Of a stretch of 64,000 bases of DNA, positions 7,425-15,478 are shown one piece after another. Location: contig JACKHW010000001.1 in assembly GCA_020638795.1 (NCBI GenBank), positions 434,001 through 498,000 on the forward strand, in the 5' to 3' direction. The notes beneath the pieces are model-generated. The model worked only from the letters and a program-made list of their open reading frames with translations. It was not told the origin of the DNA and ran no database searches. Source of the DNA: Planctomycetota bacterium (GTDB lineage Bacteria > Planctomycetota > UBA1135 > GCA-002748355). How positions within the stretch are numbered: position 1 is the stretch's first letter; each line of letters begins with the position of its first letter. A program made the translations under genes and the position numbers.

Positions 7425-10157
7425 TCAAGAACGGGTGAGCGCACGAGCCGGACGCACGCCGCAGTTGGCATGTCGCACGCCAGGTCCGAGCGACCAGCGC
7501 ATCGACGAGCGGCCCATCTCCGGACCGACGGCGTACGACCCGCCTCGTTGTACGCGTCGGGTTTCGGGAAGCGCGGTGTCGCCGCGCAACGAATCCTCAC
7601 CTTCGACCGGGTGTCGATAGCTGAGGAAACCGTCGCGACACCACTCCCACACGTTTCCGTGCATGTTGTGGAAGCCCCAAGCGTTCGGTTTGAGCGCATC
7701 GACGGGTGCGTGTGCAGCGAAGCCGTCGCCATGCGGAATCCACGCCGAGTTCGGTTTGGTGTCGCGAATGGACGCCGCTGCGCTGTCCGCGAAGTTGGCA
7801 TAGCCTTCGAGCGTCGCAACGTCGTCGCCCGTCGACCAAAGAAATTCACCGCCTGCACGGCACGCGTACTCCCACTGAGCTTCGGTCGGCAACATGAGGG
7901 CGTCGAGTACGAAGAGCTCTGCACAGTCGTTCCAGCTGATGCGTTCGACGGGATGCGCGTCGGAAAAGACGAGACCCGCACGCGCGCGCTCGGCCTCGTT
8001 CAGCGTGACTCCGTCGGCGAGGAAGCGACTCACGTCGGCATCCTTGTTGTGCAGACTCGGTCGACTTCCGCGGGCCAGGCGTGCCCACTGCCCTTGCGTC
8101 ATCTCGTACTTCGACAAGAAGAACGCAGTTGGCAAGCCGACCGTGTGCACCGGCGCTTCCCAAGCGGCGGCATGCTTGTGATAGCGCACGCCGGCGGGAT
8201 CCTCTGGTTGTTGCCCCATCTTGAACGTTCCTGGTGGCACGAGCACGAAGACGAGGCCAGTGTCTTCGTCGATCGTGAGACGCCCACTCCCAGCGTCGCG
8301 AACAGGCGCGCGGCCGCTCCGAAGGTGAGCGAACTCGAAGAGTCCCGACTCCGGATCGCGTCCGAGCGGGACCAAGCCGATCTGCGGCTCCAGCACGAGG
8401 TTGTATTTCGGATCGACGCGCACGGCGCGAACGGTCTCGTCCCACTTGGCACTGTGTTCTTCGATCGAACGTGCCTGGATCGTCTCCGCCCATTGCTTGC
8501 GTTCGGACACGAACTCGAACGCGCCTTGCTTCCCGAAGAACGTCTCGAGTTCGTCGCGAGTCGCTCGAAGTTGATCGTAGAGGAAGCGCTCTGCGCGATC
8601 GATGTCGCGCGCGTCATTGCCACCCAGAGCGCGAGCAGATCCGTCGGCGTCGCCGAGGCTCGATGTCTCGTCGTCGATTGCAATGCCGTGCAGCATGCGC
8701 ATGTCGACGAGTGCGCGTTCGATCTCGGGTTTGCGTCGCTGCAGCGGTTCGCCGAGATCCTGCATCCACTGCGCGAACTTGGCGCTCTGCGACGGCCACG
8801 CCGGCCGGATCGTACGCGCCTCTTCGCGTGCCTGGGCGAGCATCGCGACGCTCGCGAGCAAGCGATAGCGCTGCTGACTTCGCTCGAGCTCGGTACGCGC
8901 GACCGTTTCACGGTGCGCGGATTCGTTGGCCCGAACCATCGCGGTTGTCGTCGAAACGATTCCCGCGATCAACGCGATGATGAAGAGCCCACACGCGAGT
9001 GCGGCGACACGGTGCTTTCGAATCAGCTTCGCGAACCGATAGCTTCGACTCGGTGGACGTGCGTGAACGGGCTCGTGGTCGAGGTAGCGACGCAGGTCGT
9101 CTGCGAGTTGGAGCGGCGTCTGATAGCGGCGCTTGCGGTCCTTCTCGAGTGCGTGCCGTACGATCCAATCGAGGTCACCGCGCACATCACGTCGCAAAGT
9201 GCGTGTGTCGCTCGCGCGTTGTCGTGCGCGCTCGGCGCAGGTCGCGTCATCGACGAGGTAGGAAAGGAGTGGGGGGGCTGGCTCTTCCTGCAGGATGCGG
9301 AACATCTCGGCAGGATTCGTGTTGCGCAGGCGCTCTGCATCGAATGGCAAGGCGCCGGAGAGCAACTCGTAGAGCAAGGTGCCGAGTGCGTACACGTCCG
9401 CTCGCGCATCGAGGTCATGGGGCTGCCATGCCGCCTGCTCGGGACTCATGTATTCGGGTGTCCCGACGAGTTGCCCATGCGAGGTGTAGACGGTGCCGTC
9501 GGTCAGCGCGCCGTGCGTCGCTTTGGCGACACCGAAGTCGATGACCTTGGGCATCGGTCGCCCGTCGTCTCCGGTTCCGACGATCACGTTCGACGGCTTG
9601 AGGTCGCGATGGATGATGCCCTTGCTGTGTGCGTGTTGGATCGCCTCGCAGACCAGCAGCAGAATCTCGATGCGCTGACGGATCGTCAGCGTGTTCGCAT
9701 TGCAGTACTGCGTGATCGGCTGACCCGGCACGTACTCCATCGCGAAGTAAGGGCGCCCTTCGTCGGTGCGACCCGCATCGAAGACGCGGGCGATGTGGGC
9801 ATGGTTCATCAACGCGAGCGCTTGGCGTTCGGCTTCGAAGCGCCGAATGACCTCACGCGTATCCATGCCGAGCTTGATGACCTTGAGCGCGACCTTGCGT
9901 CGTACCGGTTGGCGCTGCTCGGCGAGGTAGACCGTCCCCATGCCGCCGTGCCCGAGCTTGTCGAGAATGCGATAGGGACCGATGTGTTCGGGCTCGTCGG
10001 TCGACTTCACGAGTCCCATTCCGGCGATGCGTTGCACGCGCTTGCGGATCGTGTCGGCGTGGTCGGGGTGCGCGGCGCAGATCGCATCGATCTTGCTCCA
10101 ATTGCCCCCCTCGAGGGCATCGAGACAATCGGCGACGAGCTGTTCGAGGTCAGCCAT
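7425..10157 (-). CDS. Membrane Ser/Thr protein kinase with C-terminal FGE-sulfatase-type domain
   Basis: The 910-residue protein has a short N-terminal segment, then a Hanks-type kinase domain (~60-370): glycine loop GHGGMGTV (69-76), catalytic Lys in VALKVIK (K92), HRDLKPSN (183-190) and DFG (207-209). One transmembrane segment follows at ~385-405. The extracytoplasmic part ends in a formylglycine-generating-enzyme/sulfatase-modifying-type domain (~635-907), with VPPGTFKMG, PTEAQWEYACRAGGE, GNVWEWCRDGF and RVQRGGSY. The terminal part reads NCGVRPAR where the family usually has GFRPA. I see no evidence that it makes formylglycine, so it is more likely a binding or sensing domain. Probably signals to the downstream sigma factor. 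Confidence 0.9.
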   Translation of the reverse strand: MADLEQLVADCLDALEGGNWSKIDAICAAHPDHADTIRKRVQRIAGMGLVKSTDEPEHIGPYRILDKLGHGGMGTVYLAEQRQPVRRKVALKVIKLGMDTREVIRRFEAERQALALMNHAHIARVFDAGRTDEGRPYFAMEYVPGQPITQYCNANTLTIRQRIEILLLVCEAIQHAHSKGIIHRDLKPSNVIVGTGDDGRPMPKVIDFGVAKATHGALTDGTVYTSHGQLVGTPEYMSPEQAAWQPHDLDARADVYALGTLLYELLSGALPFDAERLRNTNPAEMFRILQEEPAPPLLSYLVDDATCAERARQRASDTRTLRRDVRGDLDWIVRHALEKDRKRRYQTPLQLADDLRRYLDHEPVHARPPSRSYRFAKLIRKHRVAALACGLFIIALIAGIVSTTTAMVRANESAHRETVARTELERSQQRYRLLASVAMLAQAREEARTIRPAWPSQSAKFAQWMQDLGEPLQRRKPEIERALVDMRMLHGIAIDDETSSLGDADGSARALGGNDARDIDRAERFLYDQLRATRDELETFFGKQGAFEFVSERKQWAETIQARSIEEHSAKWDETVRAVRVDPKYNLVLEPQIGLVPLGRDPESGLFEFAHLRSGRAPVRDAGSGRLTIDEDTGLVFVLVPPGTFKMGQQPEDPAGVRYHKHAAAWEAPVHTVGLPTAFFLSKYEMTQGQWARLARGSRPSLHNKDADVSRFLADGVTLNEAERARAGLVFSDAHPVERISWNDCAELFVLDALMLPTEAQWEYACRAGGEFLWSTGDDVATLEGYANFADSAAASIRDTKPNSAWIPHGDGFAAHAPVDALKPNAWGFHNMHGNVWEWCRDGFLSYRHPVEGEDSLRGDTALPETRRVQRGGSYAVGPEMGRSSMRWSLGPGVRHANCGVRPARALTRS

Positions 10158-10358
10158 GCGGGCAGTCTTACCAGGTACACGGGTGGAGGGTCATGAGGCC
10201 CGATTCCGTTCGCGGATTTCGCGGAAATGGAGCAAACCCCGGCCGGTGACCTCGGGACACGAAGTCGATCGTAAAAATACGAAACCGCGCGAACGGTTCG
10301 CGATCGCCCGACCCTCTCCTTCGCAATCGACATTCGAATCCAGAAGGAGACAAGAACG

Positions 10359-11183
10359 ATGGATACCCAAATGCAGCACTCCCGCGAGATCTCGAGCCGT
10401 TTTGCTCCCCTCGCATCCAACGTCCGCGCAGCCCAGACCTGGGGCGGCGGCGGCCGCGGCTACGAGGTCATCAGCCGCCAAATCGCCAACATCATCGAAC
10501 ATTGCATCGATCGCCTCGACCCGCAGCGCGGGGAGCGCATCCTCGATGTCGCCACAGGCACCGGATGGGCAGCTCGCCGCGTCGCCCGTCGAGGCGCCGA
10601 GTGCGTCGGGGTCGACTTCGCTGCAGGAGTGCTCGAGGTCGCACGGGATCTCGCGATGCCGGGCACGAGCTTCGCGATCGCGGATGCCGAGGCGCTTCCC
10701 TACGAGGACGGAGAGTTCGACGCGGTGCTGTCGACGTTCGGCGTCATGTTCTGCGCGAACCCCGAGGCGGCTGCGTCCGAAATCGCCCGCGTGTGCCGTC
10801 CCGGTGGCCGCATGGCCCTTGCCGTCTGGCCGGCGCACGGCGGCGTGCACGAGATGTTCAAGGTCTTGACGCGCTTCGTGCAGAAACCCGGTCCCTCGCC
10901 GTTCGCGTGGGCCGAGACCGAGCAGCTCGAGCGACTCTTCGGCCACAGCTTCGACATCGCGGTCGAGGATGCCGTCAGCTACTACCGCGAGCCGGATGGG
11001 GCATCGGCGTGGCAGAGCTTCGTCAACGGCTACGGCCCGATCCGGACGGTCGCGGACAGCCTCAGCGCGAGCGATCGCATGAGCCTCGAGCGCGCCTTCG
11101 TCGAGTTGCACGAAGAGTATCGGACGCCGCTCGGTGTCCTCATGCCGCGGCCGTATCGCATCGTCGTCGGCCGACGTCGCTGA
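10359..11183 (+). CDS. Class I SAM-dependent methyltransferase
   Basis: The 274-residue protein has the SAM-binding motif I ILDVATGTGWAAR (~65-77), motif II GVDFA with the acidic ribose ligand, and the post-motif segment DAEALPYEDGEFDAVLSTFG typical of the Methyltransf_11 (UbiE-like) group. The C-terminal half lacks the conserved ubiquinone/menaquinone UbiE signatures, so the substrate is unknown; small-molecule methylation is likely. A clear ribosome site (AAGGAGA) precedes ATG 10359. It is transcribed alone, divergently from the kinase gene, across 201 nt. Confidence 0.85.
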   Translation: MDTQMQHSREISSRFAPLASNVRAAQTWGGGGRGYEVISRQIANIIEHCIDRLDPQRGERILDVATGTGWAARRVARRGAECVGVDFAAGVLEVARDLAMPGTSFAIADAEALPYEDGEFDAVLSTFGVMFCANPEAAASEIARVCRPGGRMALAVWPAHGGVHEMFKVLTRFVQKPGPSPFAWAETEQLERLFGHSFDIAVEDAVSYYREPDGASAWQSFVNGYGPIRTVADSLSASDRMSLERAFVELHEEYRTPLGVLMPRPYRIVVGRRR

Positions 11184-11194
11184 GCGAGTTCGCG

Positions 11195-11690
11195 TCAGCG
11201 CAGCAGCAAGACCGGGCCGGAGCTGTATCCGACGGCCGGCCCGAACTGCGCCGTGCCCGTGAACGTCGTCGAGCTGGAGACCGTGTGGACGCTCTCCGAG
11301 TCACCGAGAACGATCGAAATCACCTGCGTGGTGTAGAGCCCCACCGGTCCGGGACCCGTGTGCAGCACTTGTGCGAAGAGCGGGAATGCGCTTCCCGTCG
11401 CCGGCCTTGGGATCGTGACCACGAGGAACCTGCTTCCAAGCCCGAACGGCGGAACCGGCAACGTGACGAGTGGAGCCACTCCGAGATCGCAACCCGCCAT
11501 TCCGAGGAAGGGACCGAGATCCAGTGGGAGGTTGGGCTGCGGGTTCTCGAAGGATGTAATCGACGTCGTAGCCGGTATTGACCGGCGGGGATGACATCTG
11601 GACGTTCTTCATGCTGAAGAACGTCACAGCGTTCGTCGTCAGGTTGGCGGCGTACGTCGTCGAGAGTGATCGCGTCGTGTTTCATATGCA
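11195..11690 (-). pseudogene. Decayed gene for an exported planctomycete-type protein (C-terminal part)
   Basis: Two overlapping minus-strand frames carry consecutive pieces of one family. The upstream piece (to ~11560) reads RSLSTTYAANLTTNAVTFFS, resembling the middle of the exported protein family at 42389-43471. After a frame change near 11560 the second piece reads FENPQPNLPLDLGPFLGMAG, then DLGVAPLVTLPVP and a terminal stretch ending at 11195, which matches the C-terminal module of the exported proteins in this window. There is no signal peptide or intact start and a frameshift is needed, so I call it a remnant. A sequencing error within a longer, otherwise truncated gene is the alternative. 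Confidence 0.55.
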
Positions 11691-11834
11691 TCGTTAGCCG
11701 GCGAGTCGCTCTCGCTCGGCTGCCGCACGGTTAGTGCGAGCAGCGAGCGTGGCCTCACGCGAATACTCAGGAATATCCGCGAGCGCTCGAACGCTGCGCC
11801 GAGGTTCGACCCTTCTCCGAGCACCAGGAGAAGA

Positions 11835-13052
11835 ATGATGAAGAACCACAAGAACACTCTCGCAATCGCCGCACTCAGCCTCTTTGCCGGAAGCGCCATC
11901 GCGCAAGGCAATCTCGATGTGAGCGCGCTTGCCGTCCCCGCCAACCTCGATCCCGGAACCAACGTCGAGGTCTCCGTCTGGATCACCAACCGCAGCACCA
12001 AGGCGATCGACGTGACCACGGTCACCGGTCTCTTCCTCTCGACGAACTCGGTCATCTCGACGGCGGACCGTTCGCTCGGACGCTTCACGACGCCGAAGTT
12101 GGCAGCCAACGAAACCGTCAAGCGCATCGTGCGCATCAACGTACCGCTCGATATCGGTGTCGGTCCTTGTTACATCGGTGCGTTCGCGGATGTCGATCGC
12201 ACGTATGCCGAGACCAACGAGAACGACAACACCGCCGCGAAAGTGACCAACTGTCGTGGCATGACGGACCTGTTCGTCAAGTCCGCGACCACGGCGACGA
12301 AGTTCGCTCGCGGTGACTACTTCATCGCGTCGGCCGTCCTCGAGAACCGCGGCGGTGTCGACGCGCCCGCCTTCAGTGTCGCCGCGTTCCTCTCGCAGGA
12401 TGCACAACTCAGCAATGGCGACCTTCGCCTCACGACGACGACGATCAACGGCCTCCCCAAGGGTCAAACCGCCTCGGCGACGCTGGCCTTCACGATCCCG
12501 GCGCTGATGCCGATCCAGAACTACTATCTGCTGATCGTCACCGACTGGGATCAGCGTGTGTTCGAGTTCGACGAGACGAACAACACGCTCGCCAAGTTGG
12601 TCGAGGTCTATGCGAATGGGGAGAGCCGCGCCTTCGGCACGTCCTGCGCGGGCTCGGGCGGCATGCCGGTCCACAGTGTCAAGCCGCGTGATGGTGCGAC
12701 CTATCCTCGGATCGGCTATGGCATCCAGTTCGACGTGCGCAACGCCAAAGTCTTCGCTCCCGCACTTTGCACGATCGGCTTCTCGAGTCAGACCTGGGGC
12801 GCGATTCCGCTACCGCTCGCTCTGCGCGACATCGGTGGTGGCCTCTGCCAGCTCCATGTCAGCATGGACATCACGATCCCGTTCGCGACCGGGCTGACCG
12901 GATTCGGTGGGACAGCCTTCCAGGTGCCTCAGGACGAGCGCTTGATCGGCCTCACGGTCTATAGCCAGATCCTGATCGTCGACAACGGCGCGAACAACCT
13001 GGGGATCAACGCCTCGAACGCGGTGCGCACGACCTTCGGTCACGAGAAATGA
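11835..13052 (+). CDS. Exported protein with two CARDB domains
   Basis: A 405-residue exported protein with a signal peptide (residues 1-24, cleavage likely after AIAQ). Two CARDB (cell-adhesion-related, Ig-like) domains follow at ~26-138 and ~143-257, each ending in the typical NDNT/DETNNT turn (129-133, 246-251). The last ~138 residues (from FGTSCAGSGGMP, 267 onward) are the module shared with other exported proteins here, with a Cys pair (C271 and the Cys of GGGLCQL). An AGGAG site precedes the ATGATG start; 11838 is equally possible. Likely surface or periplasmic binding; the ligand is unknown. Confidence 0.82.
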   Translation: MMKNHKNTLAIAALSLFAGSAIAQGNLDVSALAVPANLDPGTNVEVSVWITNRSTKAIDVTTVTGLFLSTNSVISTADRSLGRFTTPKLAANETVKRIVRINVPLDIGVGPCYIGAFADVDRTYAETNENDNTAAKVTNCRGMTDLFVKSATTATKFARGDYFIASAVLENRGGVDAPAFSVAAFLSQDAQLSNGDLRLTTTTINGLPKGQTASATLAFTIPALMPIQNYYLLIVTDWDQRVFEFDETNNTLAKLVEVYANGESRAFGTSCAGSGGMPVHSVKPRDGATYPRIGYGIQFDVRNAKVFAPALCTIGFSSQTWGAIPLPLALRDIGGGLCQLHVSMDITIPFATGLTGFGGTAFQVPQDERLIGLTVYSQILIVDNGANNLGINASNAVRTTFGHEK

Positions 13053-13095
13053 GGCGCTGTTCCTCTACACGATCGCGTTGTGTTCGTGACACCGA

Positions 13096-14403
13096 TCAGT
13101 CGTGCAAGAACGAACGCAGCTTGCAACGCACGCGCGAACAGTAGTCCGCGAACTGGCCTCGAATGAGACGCTTGCGGAACTCGCGGTATGGCGCGCCGTA
13201 CCAGATCTCACGGAAGCTGCTCGCGCGGACATTGCCCATGACTTCGTCGCTGAAACAACACGGCATGACGTCGCCGGTCGCCGTGATGAACGCGGAATCG
13301 AAGCCGACCGAGCAACGCTTGGCGGGGACATACACATCGTGTGCCGGCTGTGGCGCCGGTTGTGATGCCGGAGGCGCGTCGACGTGCTCGGGATCGCGCC
13401 TTCCGTTGTCTCGTGCCGTAGCGCCATTCGCGCATGCCGACTCGGCTTCGCGCGTCGAGGTGCAAGCTTCCTGGTGTTCGATGCCGACATCATCCGGTCG
13501 GTGTTCCGCAGGCACGTCGAAGGGCTCGAACGGTAGTTCGGGCGCATCCCCGATTTCGCTCTCGTGAAGGAGCGCGATCTCCGGTGCGTTCGAGGTGACC
13601 GATGACCGACTGGCGCACTCGCGCAGGAGTCGCGCCGCTTCGCGATGCTCGTTCTTGGTCAATCGGAATCGTGGCGACAACGCGAACACGATTTCGAACA
13701 CCATGTGATCGACGCCCACTTCCTGCGCGAAGGCGAACATCTGTGGAATCGTGTGTAGATTGAGACGCTGGATCACGAAATGCGCTTCGATGCCGACCGA
13801 AGTCGCGGAGCGTTCGTTGCGATAACTCACGAGACGCGAAAGATTGTCGTGCAAGCGCTCGAAGTTGTCGCGGTCGTGGACTGCGCGATACGTGTCACGA
13901 TCGCCCGCGTGGATGGAGAACCGCGTCTTGTCCCATTGCATGTCGACGAGTGCACGCGCTGACTTCTCGTCGAGAAGCGTGCCATTGCTCATCAAGTAAC
14001 CGCGCCAGCCGCGCTTCTTGACCTCGGACATGATGTCGAGGCACTCGGGGTGCACGAGAGGTTCGCCGCCGCCGACGACATTGACTTCGGTCAAGCCGCG
14101 CGGCATGCCATCGAACAGAGCCACGTATTCGGCGAGCGACATGCGCTCGGTCTTGTCGATCTTGACGAGCGATTGGAGTGTCGTGGGCTCCAAGTGTTGC
14201 AGCCAGCACATGTGGCACGCATGGTTGCAGATCGCGCCCATCGGATTGAGGCGGATCTGCGCGGGACCGAGGAGCGCGCGTTCGGTCGTCGCGCTCGCCC
14301 GTCGAACGCCGTGTACCACAGCACCGCGAAGCCCGAGTCGCCGAATACCGTGAACGATCTCGTTCGGCCGTGCAGCGAACGCGAGTAAGGAGAGCTTCGA
14401 CAT
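13096..14403 (-). CDS. Radical SAM/SPASM domain protein
   Basis: The radical SAM cluster motif is CNHACHMC (C59, C63, C66 counted from ATG 14403), followed by NVVGGGEPLVHPE (SAM-binding GGE-type motif) and a TIM-barrel-like body. Near the C-terminus, CSVGFDSAFITATGDVMPCC plus GNV and later Cys residues form a SPASM-type auxiliary cluster region. Between them lies an unusual ~90-residue insert rich in Glu, Ala, Pro and His that looks disordered. Such enzymes modify peptides or cofactors, but no precursor peptide gene is evident nearby. I preferred ATG 14403 over GTG 14433; neither has a ribosome site. Confidence 0.87.
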   Translation of the reverse strand: MSKLSLLAFAARPNEIVHGIRRLGLRGAVVHGVRRASATTERALLGPAQIRLNPMGAICNHACHMCWLQHLEPTTLQSLVKIDKTERMSLAEYVALFDGMPRGLTEVNVVGGGEPLVHPECLDIMSEVKKRGWRGYLMSNGTLLDEKSARALVDMQWDKTRFSIHAGDRDTYRAVHDRDNFERLHDNLSRLVSYRNERSATSVGIEAHFVIQRLNLHTIPQMFAFAQEVGVDHMVFEIVFALSPRFRLTKNEHREAARLLRECASRSSVTSNAPEIALLHESEIGDAPELPFEPFDVPAEHRPDDVGIEHQEACTSTREAESACANGATARDNGRRDPEHVDAPPASQPAPQPAHDVYVPAKRCSVGFDSAFITATGDVMPCCFSDEVMGNVRASSFREIWYGAPYREFRKRLIRGQFADYCSRVRCKLRSFLHD

Positions 14404-14498
14404 CGAAGTCGCGAAGATACCACGCCATTCCACATCGTGGGAAAGCGTGGATCGAGGGGTCGCATGGCTCGGTTCCCGGCCGCTACTCTGTTGCGCTC

Positions 14499-15140
14499 AT
14501 GCGCGCCGCCCTCTTCGATCTCGATGGAACTCTCGCCGACACGATGCCGGTGTGCTTCGACGCCTTTCGTGCGGTGTTCTTGGAAGAACTCGGTCGCGAG
14601 TGGACGAATGCGGAGATCCAAGCGCACTTCGGCCCTTCCGAGGAAGGTGTTCTGAAAAGCGTGCTCGGTGCTGCACGCGAGGCCGAGGCGACGGAGCGTT
14701 ATCTCGATCACTACGCGCGCCTCCATCGTGCCGTGCCCGGTCTCTTCGATGGGATCGAACGTGTGATCGCACGCTGCAGGGATGCCGGCATGCGACGAGG
14801 TATCGTGACTGGAAAGGGACCGCGGAGTGCCCGCATCTCGGCAGAACAGCTCGGCCTCGACGCGCACTTCGAAGTGCTCGAGGCCGGCTCGTCCGCCGGT
14901 TGGCAGAAGATCGCGCGGCTCGAAACGATCCTCGATGCGTGGGGGCTGGCAGGGGCCGATGGTTTCTACGTAGGGGATCACCCGAGTGACGTGCGCGCCG
15001 CGCGAGAACTCGGGCTGGTCGCGTTGTCGGCAGCGTGGTGCCCCCTCGCGGACGTCGATGCACTGCGACGCGCCGAGCCGGACGCGCTCTTCGAGACGCC
15101 TGCGGAGATGGTCCGTTGGCTCGACGAGCGACTCGGCTGA
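14499..15140 (+). CDS. HAD-superfamily phosphatase (phosphoglycolate phosphatase-like)
   Basis: The 213-residue HAD hydrolase opens MRAALFDLDGTLADT, with the nucleophile Asp and the +2 Asp. A helical cap follows, then motif II (RRGIVTGKG), the motif III Lys region, and motif IV GDHPSDVRAARELG. The cap and size resemble Gph/pyrophosphatase PpaX-like enzymes that clear 2-phosphoglycolate or pyrophosphate, but the substrate cannot be assigned. It is divergent from the radical SAM gene and followed within 14 nt by a strong hairpin. Confidence 0.87.
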   Translation: MRAALFDLDGTLADTMPVCFDAFRAVFLEELGREWTNAEIQAHFGPSEEGVLKSVLGAAREAEATERYLDHYARLHRAVPGLFDGIERVIARCRDAGMRRGIVTGKGPRSARISAEQLGLDAHFEVLEAGSSAGWQKIARLETILDAWGLAGADGFYVGDHPSDVRAARELGLVALSAAWCPLADVDALRRAEPDALFETPAEMVRWLDERLG

Positions 15141-15153
15141 TTCGGGCCGAAAC

Positions 15154-15195
15154 GGGATACGCCCCGGCGATCCGAAGACCACCGGGGCGCATCCC
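15154..15195 (+). terminator. Strong hairpin after the HAD phosphatase gene
   Basis: GGGATACGCCCCGG (15154-15167) pairs with CCGGGGCGCATCCC (15182-15195) with one mismatch around a 14-nt loop. It is followed by a pyrimidine run with several T residues (TCTCTCTCTATCTT). Its position right after the stop at 15140 supports intrinsic or Rho-assisted termination. Confidence 0.7.
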
Positions 15196-15359
15196 GTCTC
15201 TCTCTATCTTCCTCTTCCGTTCACCCCTATGGGCGGAGCTCGCTCGGCACGCATTCAATCCATGTCGGTGTCGTGGTTTCGTGCTCGCTCAGCTCCTTCC
15301 AGTCGTCGTGAACGTCGTGTGCGGGCTCTCACCTCCGCGCACACTCTGTAGAGCGTGAG

Positions 15360-15396
15360 AACCCTGGATTCCGTGACAGGGTTTTTGGACTTTTTT
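15360..15396 (+). terminator. Second hairpin with T-rich tail before the TPR gene
   Basis: AACCCTG (15360-15366) and CAGGGTT (15377-15383) form a perfect 7-bp stem, followed by TTT, GGAC and TTTTTT. The T-run suits an intrinsic terminator on the plus strand. It lies ~220 nt after the phosphatase gene and ~80 nt before the next start, in a 338-bp stretch with no gene. It could act as back-up termination or as an attenuator in the leader of the following gene. Confidence 0.5.
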
Positions 15397-15478
15397 CGGC
15401 GTCGTGCGTTCTCGTCACCGGAGCGGTGCGACGCGGAGTGCGGTACGGTTGTCGCCGAGCGGATGAGTCGATCGAAGT

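Noticed and set aside
7302..10196. A 964-codon open frame on the plus strand.
   Set aside because: It runs antisense to the kinase gene and part of the sigma gene, with no recognisable domain; a shadow of high-GC third positions.
10269..10282. Small palindrome TCGTA-AAAA-TACGA between the kinase and methyltransferase genes.
   Set aside because: Only five base pairs; in an AT-rich promoter stretch it is too short to call an operator.
14213..14229. A sequence matching the sigma-54 promoter consensus (TGGCACG, then TTGCA at the right spacing) on the plus strand.
   Set aside because: It lies inside the radical SAM gene and encodes the conserved cluster motif region on the other strand. It is ~270 bp from the nearest plus-strand start, so it is probably a chance match.
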